Assembly (NCBI GenBank): GCA_964501265.1
Contig: CAZCSK010000046.1
Span: 1 to 15,923, forward strand
Direction of reading: 5' to 3'
Length of the DNA: 15,923 nucleotides
Source of the DNA: CAZCSK01 sp964501265
Lineage (GTDB): Bacteria; Actinomycetota; CADDZG01; JAHWKV01
Both the position numbers and the translations under genes were made by a program. Under the pieces are notes generated by a model, which was not told where the DNA came from, searched no databases, and saw only the letters and a program-made list of their open reading frames with translations. Shown here one piece after another: positions 6,059 through 13,779 of the stretch. Position 1 is the first letter of the stretch. Each line of letters begins with the position of its first letter.

Positions 6059-7219
6059 CTAGATCACTCCCTCGACCTTAAAGCTTTGCATCCTGCCAGC
6101 GTCAAACCCCAGTGCCTCGTAAATTTCAGCGTTGTGCTCACCCAGTTCGGGCGCCGGGCGGCGCACCGACCCCGGATTGGCCGCAAACTTAAGTGGTATT
6201 CCCATTTGCTTGAGCGCCTTGCCGTCCAGAATCATCTCGCGGGCCGCGACCTGCGGATCTGACGCCATCTCCTCAAAATCGTTGACAGGGGCCACGCATG
6301 CGTCGATTCCGGCGAACGCCAGCATCCACTCGTCACGAGTCTTAGACTCGAATCTGACTTCAAGGATGCGATGGATTTCGCTTCTTCTCGGCTCCTGCGC
6401 GAACTGCTCTGCGGCCAACTCTCCGAGCCCGATCGCGTTACAAAGGGCCTCCCAAAACTGCGGCTCGATCGCTCCGACAGACAGATAACGGTCATCGGCG
6501 CAACGATAAACGCGATAAAAGGGATAACCGCCATTTAGGAAGCCCGCGCCTCGGTCGAGTTGGCCGTCACCCGCAAACCACCCGGCTAGGTGCAGAGCGA
6601 GCCAGGAAACGGCAGCGTCCATCATTGCGACATCGACGAACTCGCCACCGCCCGTCACCGCGCGGCGATGCAGTGCGGCAAGTACACCGACCACTGCCAT
6701 CATCGCGCCCGACAAGTCGGCCACCTGAACACTCGGAAGGACGGGCGGGCCGCCGGGCTCCCCTGTAGTCCCAAGGAGCCCGGCGATCGCAATGTAGTTG
6801 ATGTCGTGACCCACGTGCACTCGATAAGGGCCGTCTTGACCGAAGCCAGTGATCGCGGCATAGATAAGGTCCGGTTTGGCCTTCTTGAGACGCTCGTACC
6901 CAAGACCCAGACGGTCCATCACGCCAGGACGGAAAGACTCGATGACAATATCCGCGGTCGCCACCAGCTTTAAGAAAATTTCGTACGCGGCTCCGGTTTT
7001 CAAGTTGAGCGTCACGCTTCTCTTATTGCGATTCATAACTTGATGCATCGCGCTGGACGTCCCGACCATCGGTCCCATCCAGCGGGCGTAGTCGCCCTTG
7101 CCTGGTTCTTCCACCTTGACGACGTCGGCCCCGAGATCGGCGAGCAACATAGTTGCGTAATTACCGGGCTGCAGCCTCGTGAGATCAAGGACCGTTACGT
7201 CGTCGAGGGGCCCGCTCAT
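6059..7219 (-). CDS. CoA-transferase family III protein, alpha-methylacyl-CoA racemase-like
   Basis: This 386-aa member of the CaiB/BaiF superfamily is most like alpha-methylacyl-CoA racemase, which epimerises 2-methylacyl-CoA esters in branched-chain or sterol side-chain oxidation. The N-terminus has VTVLDLTRLQPGNYATMLLADLGADV, split here only for length, then VVKVEEPGKGD, NRNKRSVTLNLK and IVIESFRPGV. The GHDINY motif gives H138, and D168 (VADLSG) follows 30 residues later, the same spacing as the catalytic H126/D156 pair of mycobacterial MCR. A true CoA transferase is less likely but not excluded. I chose ATG 7219 over a frame opening at 7252 because GGAGA lies upstream and the ATG overlaps the preceding TGA as ATGA. 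It sits between the zinc-ribbon gene and the cyclase in one operon. Confidence 0.86.
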   Translation of the reverse strand: MSGPLDDVTVLDLTRLQPGNYATMLLADLGADVVKVEEPGKGDYARWMGPMVGTSSAMHQVMNRNKRSVTLNLKTGAAYEIFLKLVATADIVIESFRPGVMDRLGLGYERLKKAKPDLIYAAITGFGQDGPYRVHVGHDINYIAIAGLLGTTGEPGGPPVLPSVQVADLSGAMMAVVGVLAALHRRAVTGGGEFVDVAMMDAAVSWLALHLAGWFAGDGQLDRGAGFLNGGYPFYRVYRCADDRYLSVGAIEPQFWEALCNAIGLGELAAEQFAQEPRRSEIHRILEVRFESKTRDEWMLAFAGIDACVAPVNDFEEMASDPQVAAREMILDGKALKQMGIPLKFAANPGSVRRPAPELGEHNAEIYEALGFDAGRMQSFKVEGVI

Positions 7220-7413
7220 TCGTGCGTCTCCGAGGCTGCTGCTCCGCACCACCGGCAGATGACCTTTTCGACCTCGCGCTCAAGCACTTCCTCCTCCTCG
7301 ATCTCGAGTTCTCCGCCCAGCGAGTAATGATGAAAGGAGCGCGACCTGCGTCGTTCGAAAACGTCGAAACGAGTCAAGTTTCCGCAGGATTCACAACGGT
7401 AGGGAGGGGCCAC
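7216..7413 (-). CDS. Small zinc-ribbon protein (65 aa)
   Basis: Two CxxC knuckles, C7-x2-C10 and C53-x2-C56, flank a charged middle with RFDVFERRRSRSFHHY and an acidic helix EIEEEEVLEREVE. The layout is a small zinc ribbon of a type I have seen in actinobacteria; its function is unknown to me. The GTG at 7413 is supported by a TATGCT -10 that ends exactly six bases upstream, so the mRNA is probably leaderless; no Shine-Dalgarno is present. It is the first gene of the operon with the racemase and the cyclase, with a four-base ATGA overlap. Its promoter lies next to the LexA box shared with the divergent nuclease gene, so it may also respond to DNA damage. Confidence 0.76.
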   Translation of the reverse strand: MAPPYRCESCGNLTRFDVFERRRSRSFHHYSLGGELEIEEEEVLEREVEKVICRWCGAAASETHE

Positions 7414-7419
7414 GTTGGC

Positions 7420-7425
7420 AGCATA
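7420..7425 (-). promoter_or_regulatory. -10 element (TATGCT) of the zinc-ribbon operon
   Basis: TATGCT on the minus strand ends six bases before the GTG at 7413. The -35 region for a 16-18 base spacer falls on the right arm of the LexA box at 7440-7455, so LexA bound there should block this promoter too. No strong -35 hexamer is seen. Confidence 0.45.
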
Positions 7426-7433
7426 GTCCCTGC

Positions 7434-7462
7434 TTGTAATCGAACACCTGTTCGCCTACGCT
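7434..7462 (+). promoter_or_regulatory. Promoter of the exonuclease/GIY-YIG gene
   Basis: TTGTAA (7434-7439), a 17-base spacer, then TACGCT (7457-7462). The ATG at 7470 lies seven bases after the -10, so the transcript would start at or next to the start codon; no Shine-Dalgarno is present. The LexA box fills the spacer. Confidence 0.6.
7440..7455. promoter_or_regulatory. LexA (SOS) box 1
   Basis: TCGAACACCTGTTCGC has the inverted repeat CGAAC-N4-GTTCG with perfect arms, the LexA box of mycobacteria and other actinobacteria. It lies between the -35 and -10 of the rightward promoter and overlaps the -35 zone of the leftward one. A bound repressor would occlude both. Confidence 0.85.
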
Positions 7463-7469
7463 TTGTTGC

Positions 7470-9038
7470 ATGTCTGATCTCGGGGGGTTCGCAGCTTCTG
7501 GCGCGCGCGGTTCCGTACCTTTGGGGGCTGCTACCCCCCCGAACCCCCCGTCTCAGGTTTCCTTCGCCGACCTCGGCACCCCTTTATATGAGACGACGTT
7601 CGTAGTCCTCGATATCGAAACGACGGGAGGCTCGCCGTCGGCAGATGCCATTACCGAGGTCGGCGCCATAAAGTGCGAAGGCGGGGTTGTGACGGGTACG
7701 TTTCAGACTCTCGTGCGGCCTGAAGAGGCAATCACCGGATTCGTCGAGTTGCTGACGGGGATTACCAACAACATGGTCGCCGAAGCTCCGCCGATCGAGG
7801 AGGTGCTTCCATCTTTGTGGGAGTTTCTTCGCGGAACCGTTTTGGTCGCGCATAACGCCCGATTCGATGCTTCGTTCCTAGCGGCAGCATTCGCGCGCCA
7901 CGGTTACACGGTCCCATTCCGCCGCACCGTTTGCACTCTTCGACTCGCGCGCTGGCTCATGAAGGGCGAGACGAGGGACATGAAACTAGAAACCCTCTCC
8001 CGCATGATTGGTACGGCGAGCATCCCTTGCCATCGCGCATTTCCCGATGCTCAAGCAACGTTTGAGATCTTTCATCGTCTGCTCGAGATGGCCGGCCCGC
8101 ACGGAGTGCTCACCCTCGAAGATCTAATCGCATTTACGCGGGCCCGAAGCCGCTCTGACCCGGGAAAGATCGCCCTAGCCGCACGCGTACCGAGGGTGGC
8201 CGGCGTTTACAAGTTTCTCGACAAACAGGGCGCCGTCCTCTACGTGGGCAAGTCGAAGAACATGAGAGCTCGCGTGCGCTCTTACTTCCACGGCGATTCA
8301 CGAACCAAAGTTTCAGGGCTCCTGCAACTTGCCGCCAAGATCGACTGGGAACGATGTGAGACCGAAATCGCGGCCCAAGTCCGCGAGTTGGTGTTGATCA
8401 GACAACACAACCCGCCCTTCAATCGGCAAGGCAAGAAAAGGTCGGGCCCCGTCTGGATCGCAGAGGAGCTCACCCCGGAGCCACGCCTAAAAATTGTTCG
8501 CAGCGCACCGGACTCTCCCCTTCTTGGCCCATTTCGCTCGCAGAAGGCCGGGCGCGAAGTCACAGAAGCGCTGATGAGGGACGGCCCACCTTGGGATATT
8601 CAAGGCGCGCTGTCAAGGCTTACGGATCGGATGGGGCTTTACGCGAGGACCGAACACTTCGAACAGGCAGCCGCCACACGCGACATGATCGAAGCGGTCT
8701 TGGCCGCCAGCCAGCGGGCCGAGCTAATCCGTACCTTCATTCAGTTGGGCGACCTCCTGGTCTTCGTGCCCTCCGGCGATATGTGCGAAGTCACCGCGAT
8801 ACGACAAGGTCGCTTAGTAGACTCGGGAATGCATCCGGCCTCGTCGATTCCGAACCCTAAGTGGCTCTTTGTTGACGCACCAGAGCACCGGGACCGCACT
8901 TGGGTCACGCACGAGGAACTAGAGGAGATGCTGTTGCTCGATTCATACATCCGGCGCACCGGAGCGCTTGGGGGCTGGGTGCAAGCGGCTACTGGGAGGC
9001 TCCTTCCTCTCGTTTCTCGTGAACCCCTTCGCAAATAG
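7470..9038 (+). CDS. DEDDh exonuclease / GIY-YIG endonuclease fusion (UvrC/Cho-like)
   Basis: The 522-aa protein joins two nucleases. Residues 43-205 are a DnaQ-like DEDDh 3'-5' exonuclease: D48 and E50 in VVLDIETTG, D133 in AHNARFD, H188 and D193 in CHRAFPDA. Residues 241-320 are a GIY-YIG domain of UvrC/Cho type: GVY 245-247, YVG 258-260, the following basic residues, E306 and a closing PPFN. A UvrB-binding-like helical motif lies near 385-413 (ARTEHFEQAAATRDMIEAVL). The UvrC RNase H-like nuclease and HhH domains are absent, so it is more like Cho, which makes the 3' incision in nucleotide excision repair. This fusion is known in actinobacteria, mycobacterial Rv2191 being of this type. The first 36 residues are low complexity. 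The start is supported by the promoter and LexA box directly upstream. Confidence 0.92.
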   Translation: MSDLGGFAASGARGSVPLGAATPPNPPSQVSFADLGTPLYETTFVVLDIETTGGSPSADAITEVGAIKCEGGVVTGTFQTLVRPEEAITGFVELLTGITNNMVAEAPPIEEVLPSLWEFLRGTVLVAHNARFDASFLAAAFARHGYTVPFRRTVCTLRLARWLMKGETRDMKLETLSRMIGTASIPCHRAFPDAQATFEIFHRLLEMAGPHGVLTLEDLIAFTRARSRSDPGKIALAARVPRVAGVYKFLDKQGAVLYVGKSKNMRARVRSYFHGDSRTKVSGLLQLAAKIDWERCETEIAAQVRELVLIRQHNPPFNRQGKKRSGPVWIAEELTPEPRLKIVRSAPDSPLLGPFRSQKAGREVTEALMRDGPPWDIQGALSRLTDRMGLYARTEHFEQAAATRDMIEAVLAASQRAELIRTFIQLGDLLVFVPSGDMCEVTAIRQGRLVDSGMHPASSIPNPKWLFVDAPEHRDRTWVTHEELEEMLLLDSYIRRTGALGGWVQAATGRLLPLVSREPLRK

Positions 9039-9087
9039 GTTGCCTCAAAAGGGTGCTCATCGAGCCTGGAAATTTCAAGAAAACCTA

Positions 9088-9116
9088 TTGCCTTTGAACC
9101 GCCCATGGCCTATAAT
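9088..9116 (+). promoter_or_regulatory. Strong promoter of the DUF222-HNH gene
   Basis: TTGCCT (9088-9093), exactly 17 bases, then a perfect TATAAT (9111-9116). The predicted start near 9123 falls inside LexA box 2. The leader would be about 93 bases, ending in AGGAG at 9204-9208 before the ATG at 9216. Confidence 0.72.
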
Positions 9117-9131
9117 CGAACATACGTTCTC
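9116..9131. promoter_or_regulatory. LexA (SOS) box 2
   Basis: TCGAACATACGTTCTC matches CGAAC-N4-GTTC with one mismatch in the right arm. It begins at the last base of the TATAAT and covers the predicted start site, an ideal repressor position. LexA control of 13E12/DUF222 genes is known in Mycobacterium tuberculosis, which supports the call. Confidence 0.75.
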
Positions 9132-9141
9132 CTTCCCGGAG

Positions 9142-9184
9142 CGGGGTTCCGATTCGTGATTGGAACTCTCCAGAAAAAACCCCG
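9142..9184 (+). promoter_or_regulatory. 5' leader with two competing stems
   Basis: In the leader, CGGGGTT (9142-9148) can pair perfectly with AACCCCG (9178-9184). The alternative is GGGGTTCC (9143-9150) with GGAACTCT (9162-9169), eight pairs with two wobbles. The two share 9143-9148 and exclude each other. Neither covers the Shine-Dalgarno. A regulatory role is only a possibility. Confidence 0.28.
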
Positions 9185-9215
9185 TTACTTATTGATTCGT
9201 CACAGGAGTCATTTG

Positions 9216-10466
9216 ATGCAGCAGAACGTCCGCCTTCAAGAGCCCGTGCAAGCCCTCAAGGATTTCGTGGCTGGCCTCGACCCCGAAACTCTTGATCCGG
9301 CCTTTGCGCTTCAATTGGTGAAGGTTTTCTCAGAGGGCGAGAAGGTGTGTGCAGCGGGAAAGGCTCTGGCCGCCTCGCGGGTGGCCTCGAGCGGGGCCTG
9401 GCAACGGGACGGGGACCGCTCGGCGGCTCACTTCATCTCCCGCACCACAGGGGACTCGGTGGGAAACTCGGTCCTGGCTATCGAGACTGCCAGGCGGATG
9501 CAGGAGCTTCCCCAAACCAACAACGCCTATAGATCGGGCAAGCTCACTTCAGCCCAGGCTGCCGAGATCGCATCCGCTGCAGCCGTGGCGCCTGAGGCAG
9601 AAAACGAGCTGCTCAAAGTGGCGGAAACCGAGGGTATAGCAAAGTTAAGGCAGGTGAGCCGCACGGTAATGGCAGCCAAAACTACCGATGAGGCAGAGTG
9701 GGCTAACCGCCTTCACCAGCAGAGATACCTTCGTACCTGGACCGATGAGCAGGGGATCTTCCGCCTCGACGCCCGTCTTGCGCCCGAGGCGGGGGCACAG
9801 GTAAGAAGTGTGCTCGACATCCTTCGGGACCAGCAATTTGAACAGTCACGCCGCGCGGGACAAAAGGAGCCTTACCAGGCCCTGGAGGCGGATGCTCTGG
9901 TTGAGATGGCACGGCTTGCTCAAAAAGGAAGGGGCGATGCCGCGGGACCTAGTGCTATCGTCAACATAAGGGTCGACCACACTGCACTGGTGAGGGGGCA
10001 CACCAAGCCCAAAGAAGTGTGCGAGATCCCAGGCATTGGGGCGATACCGGTGGCTACGGCTCGGGCCATGATGAGCGACGCTATCTTGAAGCTGCTGCTG
10101 GTCAAGGGCGGACAGGTCGAAGTTGTCACCCATGCCACGCGCACCATCACCTCACGCCAGCGCACCGCCCTTATCGATCGGGATGCCGAATGCGTCATCG
10201 AGGGATGCCGGGAAACCAAGGGCCTTGAGATCGACCACGTAGTCGGGCTAGCGGAAAACGGTAAGACGAGTCTCGACAATCTCGTTAGGCTCTGCCGCCA
10301 TCATCATCGCCTAAAGACGCGGGTGGAGGTTTGGTCCTCCAAAGCAAGCCCGCGCCAGCCCAGCCTAACGTTATTGCGGAGCAACGGCTCATACTCCGGA
10401 CCTCCATTCGAGGCTCAGGCCGCTGGCTCCAAGCTCGCTTTAACTTGCTCGAAAAGCGCCGGGTAA
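9216..10466 (+). CDS. DUF222 (13E12-type) HNH endonuclease
   Basis: The 416-aa protein has an N-terminal helical DUF222 domain of about 300 residues (examples AAHFISRTTGDSVG, YRSGKLTSAQAAEIASAA, RTWTDEQGIFRLDARLAPEA) and a C-terminal HNH domain. The HNH part shows LEIDHVVGLAENGKTSLDNL followed by VRLCRHHHRLKT, with D340-H341, N355 and the closing histidines, plus C326, C331 and C360 as probable zinc ligands. Such proteins are abundant and often multicopy in actinobacteria; some behave like mobile homing-type elements. ATG 9216 is chosen, over a frame open to 9105, because AGGAG lies seven bases upstream and the promoter is at 9088-9116. The C-terminal 40 residues after HNH look atypical and overlap the P-loop kinase gene end to end by 52 bp. 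Confidence 0.9.
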   Translation: MQQNVRLQEPVQALKDFVAGLDPETLDPAFALQLVKVFSEGEKVCAAGKALAASRVASSGAWQRDGDRSAAHFISRTTGDSVGNSVLAIETARRMQELPQTNNAYRSGKLTSAQAAEIASAAAVAPEAENELLKVAETEGIAKLRQVSRTVMAAKTTDEAEWANRLHQQRYLRTWTDEQGIFRLDARLAPEAGAQVRSVLDILRDQQFEQSRRAGQKEPYQALEADALVEMARLAQKGRGDAAGPSAIVNIRVDHTALVRGHTKPKEVCEIPGIGAIPVATARAMMSDAILKLLLVKGGQVEVVTHATRTITSRQRTALIDRDAECVIEGCRETKGLEIDHVVGLAENGKTSLDNLVRLCRHHHRLKTRVEVWSSKASPRQPSLTLLRSNGSYSGPPFEAQAAGSKLALTCSKSAG

Positions 10467-10966
10467 TCGATCGCATCGAAGTCGGTGGTGTCGACTTCGA
10501 TCACTTGCCCGGGAAGATCCAACGGATCGATACGGCCTCGCAGCAGGCCGGCCTTGAACTCCTCGAAGTTTTCCGCATCGACGTGCCCAGGGTGCCGATC
10601 GCGCCGACTGCGATCGGCGAATCGCTCGAAGACAAGGTCGCCGCGCGCGTGGCAAAGGATCTGGACGAAGCGGGCCTTCATGTCACGAAACCGCGACGTC
10701 GAGGCGGAACTGAAGTTGGTTTCCGCGATCACCGATCGCCCCACACGAAGCTCCGCATCGACAACTGCAAACAGGATTTCGTAGGAGGCCGCTCCCAAGC
10801 GTTTTGACCATTCTCTGTCGCTGTGACCGAGGGAATCGAAAAGTGATTCTTTGAATAGGTCCTTCGAATACATTGGGATCCCAAGCTCCTCCGAAATCCG
10901 CGTCGCAATCGTCGTCTTTCCCGTCGCCGGCAATCCGGTGACGATGATCAGAGTCGGATCAGGCAA
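10415..10966 (-). CDS. P-loop kinase-like ATPase (zeta toxin/phosphotransferase type)
   Basis: This 183-aa protein has a Walker A motif G11-LPATGKTT19 directly after the first strand (TLIIVT), then KDLFKESLFD with D36, a second strand SVIAETNFS, and a basic lid region near 119-128 containing RSRRDRHPGH. This is the layout of small P-loop kinases related to zeta toxin, chloramphenicol phosphotransferase and gluconate kinase. The substrate cannot be read from sequence. The start is a TTG at 10966 that overlaps the last eight bases of trpD, so translation must depend on coupling; no other in-frame start keeps the P-loop strand. It is the last gene of the five-gene operon. Its tail overlaps the DUF222-HNH gene from the opposite strand by 52 bp. 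Confidence 0.82.
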   Translation of the reverse strand: MPDPTLIIVTGLPATGKTTIATRISEELGIPMYSKDLFKESLFDSLGHSDREWSKRLGAASYEILFAVVDAELRVGRSVIAETNFSSASTSRFRDMKARFVQILCHARGDLVFERFADRSRRDRHPGHVDAENFEEFKAGLLRGRIDPLDLPGQVIEVDTTDFDAIDYPALFEQVKASLEPAA

Positions 10967-11987
10967 ACGGACGGTTCGAGACGTCGATCAGATCGTCAAG
11001 TGCCCGGCGGGCTTTGCCTGAATCGATCGAGATTGCGGCAGAGTCGATCGCAGTAAGGAAATCTCCAGCCAGTCCTGCTGCGATAATCGCGGCAGCTGCA
11101 TTGATAACGACAACGTCGCGCGCCGGGCCCGCGGCTCCGTCCAAAACCTCCATGACCACCTTCGCATTCTCGGGCGGCGACCCGCCCTTCAGATCCCCGG
11201 GCTCTGCGATCGCAATTCCATATTCGAGGGGGTTGATCTGCGATTCGCCAATCGACCCTTCCTGCAGGTCCCAAATCGTCGACGGGGCGCAAGTCGAAAT
11301 CTCGTCCAGCCCATCCGATCCATGAAAAATAAGAACACGCGTGCTTCCTAAACGCTCAAGCACCTCGGCCATCTTGGGGGCCATCTTGGGATCAGACACA
11401 CCGATGGCCTGGTGCTTGGCATCGGCGGGGTTGGTCAAAGGGCCGAGAAAGTTAAAGATAGTCGGGACACCGATCTCACGCCGCGGCGGCCCTGCGTGTC
11501 GCATGGCCGGATGAAAGACTGGGGCAAAGCAAAAACCGATTCCGGCTTCCTCGATGCAAGCTCTCACCCCAACTGGGCCGAGGTCGATCTTCACGCCAAG
11601 TTCCTCCAGCACATCGGCAGAACCGCAGATGCTAGACGCGGATCGGTTCCCGTGTTTCGCCACTCGGCCCCCGGCCCCGGCTACAAGGAACGCGGCAATA
11701 GTGGAAACGTTGATGGTCCCGGCGCGATCGCCTCCAGTACCGCACGTGTCAACAAGGCCCGGACCTGCATCGACCTTCAGGCTCATGGACCGCATCGTTT
11801 CTACAAGTCCGAGGATTTCTTCGACAGTCTCGCCTTTTGTGCGGAGCGCCGCAACAAATGCTCCGAACTGAGCTGGCGTGGCCTCGCCCTCCATGATTCG
11901 CTGCATCGCCCACGAGGCCTCATCACGAGAAATTGAACGGCCCGCGACGAGATGGCCGAGTATCGATGGCCAGGACAGTTCGGTCAT
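10959..11987 (-). CDS. trpD: Anthranilate phosphoribosyltransferase
   Basis: TrpD transfers phosphoribose from PRPP to anthranilate, the second step of tryptophan synthesis. The 342-aa length is normal. All key motifs are present: the PRPP loop C82-GTGGD87, NVST at 93-96, KHGNR 111-115 with the following Ser pair, the anthranilate-site region AMRHAGPPRRE, GPLTNP 182-187, and the metal-binding D228-E229 in HGSDGLDE. The ATG directly abuts the TAA of the MFS gene. No other trp genes are in the window; instead it sits among a repair-type fusion gene, a DinB-fold gene and an exporter, so it is separated from its pathway partners. Confidence 0.95.
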   Translation of the reverse strand: MTELSWPSILGHLVAGRSISRDEASWAMQRIMEGEATPAQFGAFVAALRTKGETVEEILGLVETMRSMSLKVDAGPGLVDTCGTGGDRAGTINVSTIAAFLVAGAGGRVAKHGNRSASSICGSADVLEELGVKIDLGPVGVRACIEEAGIGFCFAPVFHPAMRHAGPPRREIGVPTIFNFLGPLTNPADAKHQAIGVSDPKMAPKMAEVLERLGSTRVLIFHGSDGLDEISTCAPSTIWDLQEGSIGESQINPLEYGIAIAEPGDLKGGSPPENAKVVMEVLDGAAGPARDVVVINAAAAIIAAGLAGDFLTAIDSAAISIDSGKARRALDDLIDVSNRPFA

Positions 11988-13274
11988 TTACAAGATTGTA
12001 GGGGCGACGCCGTGCTCCTGCGCCCGATACTGGGCAAGTTGCGGGATGAGCGCTGCAACCAAACCAACCCCGGCTAGCGTAAGCACGCCTCCGGAAATGA
12101 CAGATACAGCCGGCGAAAACGCCTCAGCAACTATTCCGGCTTCGAAGTTGCCGAGGCGGGGGCCCCCGGCTACTACAAGGATATGGATCGACGACAGCCT
12201 TCCCCGCAGATGTTCGGGCACGCTCAATTGCAGAATGGTCGAGCGGAACACTGCAGATATTACGTCGGCCGCACCGGCGATAGCCAGAAAGAATAAGGCG
12301 AGCCCAAGACGGTCTCCGGCAAGGCCGAAAGCCGTAATTCCCGCGCCCCAAATCGCGACCGAAATGATCACGGCCAGGCCCTGCCGCGAGATTCGGTTAA
12401 CCCAGCCGGAAGTCAACGCGGCCAGGACAGCACCAAAGGCCGGCCCCGCAAACAGAAGACCTGCGACCTCGGGTCCGCCGTGGAATTGCTTGTCCGCGAG
12501 AATCACAAAGAGGGCGTTGGGCATTCCGAACACCATCGCAACCAGGTCGATGACGAATGTAGATTGAATGACGCGCTTGCCCTTCAAGTACTTGAACCCG
12601 TCGGCGATCGCCCCAAGGCCGCTTCGCCGCCCCACTGCCTCTTCGCTAGGCGGCAGTGGGCGCAGAAAAGAAATTGCAACAAGGCCCGCCAAATAACTGA
12701 CCACGTCGAGTCCATACGCCCACGTCAGGCCGACGCTGGCGATCAGAACTCCCCCCACAAGAGGGCCGACAAGCATGGTCGCGTTCCACGCGACCTGCTT
12801 CAGGGCCATCGCGCCGGGCAGCTGCTCTGCACTCACCAACCTTGGAGTCATCGCCGACCTGGTCGGCGAGTCCAATCCTTGCACCGCAGCTCCAAGCGCA
12901 ACGGCGCCATAGATCAGAGCAAGTGGAGGATTTCCTATTAAGGCGCCTGCGAGAAGGACGCCCGATGAAACCGCGAAACCCACCTGTGTCGCAAGCAACA
13001 GCTTGCGCCGGTCGACCGCGTCAACGATTGAGCCTCCAAGGATCGTGGTCAGCATTAATGGAACCAATTTGGCAAGGCCTACGAGTCCAACCGCCGCCGC
13101 TGAGCGTGTCAGCAGATACACCTGCGCGAAGACAGCCAACGTCGCAATCTGAGTGCCCGTTTCGGAAACAATGGTCGAGAACCACAGCAGGCGAAAGTCG
13201 CGGGACTCCCGAAGAGGCGCTAGGTCGACGAAACCAGCGAAGCGCTTTGGAGGCGTTAACGGATCGTCTTGCAC
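11988..13274 (-). CDS. MFS exporter (EntS-like)
   Basis: The 428-aa protein has about 12 hydrophobic segments. Near residue 20 is SRDFRLLWFSTIVSETG, typical of the EntS/MFS_3 group of drug and siderophore exporters, and the loop GGSIVDAVDRRKLLL corresponds to MFS motif A. A second-half QLSVPEHLRGRLSSIH also fits the group. The substrate is not predictable. GTG 13274 comes one base after the TAG of the DinB-fold gene, so coupling is probable, and its stop abuts trpD. The context gives no siderophore genes; it may export a toxic metabolite linked to its operon. Confidence 0.9.
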   Translation of the reverse strand: MQDDPLTPPKRFAGFVDLAPLRESRDFRLLWFSTIVSETGTQIATLAVFAQVYLLTRSAAAVGLVGLAKLVPLMLTTILGGSIVDAVDRRKLLLATQVGFAVSSGVLLAGALIGNPPLALIYGAVALGAAVQGLDSPTRSAMTPRLVSAEQLPGAMALKQVAWNATMLVGPLVGGVLIASVGLTWAYGLDVVSYLAGLVAISFLRPLPPSEEAVGRRSGLGAIADGFKYLKGKRVIQSTFVIDLVAMVFGMPNALFVILADKQFHGGPEVAGLLFAGPAFGAVLAALTSGWVNRISRQGLAVIISVAIWGAGITAFGLAGDRLGLALFFLAIAGAADVISAVFRSTILQLSVPEHLRGRLSSIHILVVAGGPRLGNFEAGIVAEAFSPAVSVISGGVLTLAGVGLVAALIPQLAQYRAQEHGVAPTIL

Positions 13275-13275
13275 C

Positions 13276-13779
13276 CTAACGGTTGAGAGCGCGCTTTATT
13301 TGATCGAGGTGCGCTCGGTCGTGCCCGGCCAACAGGGCGACCATGGAACGAATTGATTCCTCACCTCTCTCGGAGTGGTTCCCGACGCGCGACCACTCAT
13401 CGGGGGTAAGAGAACCAAGCAGCCGCAGGTTTGCCTCGCGCAAGATGCGCCAGCGAAGAAACGTCTGCTGACCCGACTCATCGAGATCCTTGAAGCGAGA
13501 GCCCCATGCGTCCTGGTCATACCCAACTATCGTTGGTCGCTCCTGCGTAACGATCATCCGAATGCGAACGCCGTAGACCATTTCCGTGTCCGCGAGGTGC
13601 CCTAGGACTTGCTGGGCCGACCACTCCCCCGGCCCCATGGACTTTGCGAGCTTGTCAGCCGAGACCTGCTCAGTGAGTTCCCTCACCTCGCCAACCGCGT
13701 TACCGAGCACTTCAACGGGTTCGTCCTTGCCGAGCAACTCCAGAAGATCTCTGGCGTACTTCTGAAATTCTTCCGTCAT
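13276..13779 (-). CDS. DinB-fold metal-binding protein
   Basis: This 167-aa protein has the DinB/YfiT four-helix pattern. WSAQQVLGHLADTEM contains H61; VRIRMIVTQERPTIVGYDQDAW and LRWRILREANLRLLGSL follow; GHDRAHLDQI gives H153 and H157. These three histidines are the usual metal triad. The superfamily includes thiol-dependent S-transferases using mycothiol or bacillithiol, as well as DNA-damage-induced Bacillus DinB of unknown function. The ATG overlaps the stop of the LigD-polymerase fusion gene as ATGA. Confidence 0.88.
   Translation of the reverse strand: MTEEFQKYARDLLELLGKDEPVEVLGNAVGEVRELTEQVSADKLAKSMGPGEWSAQQVLGHLADTEMVYGVRIRMIVTQERPTIVGYDQDAWGSRFKDLDESGQQTFLRWRILREANLRLLGSLTPDEWSRVGNHSERGEESIRSMVALLAGHDRAHLDQIKRALNR

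Noticed and set aside
9105..9215. Upstream in-frame extension of the DUF222-HNH gene from ATG 9105
   Set aside because: It overlaps the -10 element and the LexA box, has no Shine-Dalgarno, and the family begins near the ATG at 9216, which has AGGAG.
10310..10466. Frameshift in the end of the HNH gene, because the tail after HHHRLKT looks atypical
   Set aside because: No homopolymer or clear homologous continuation in another frame that I can recognise; the tail of this family is variable.
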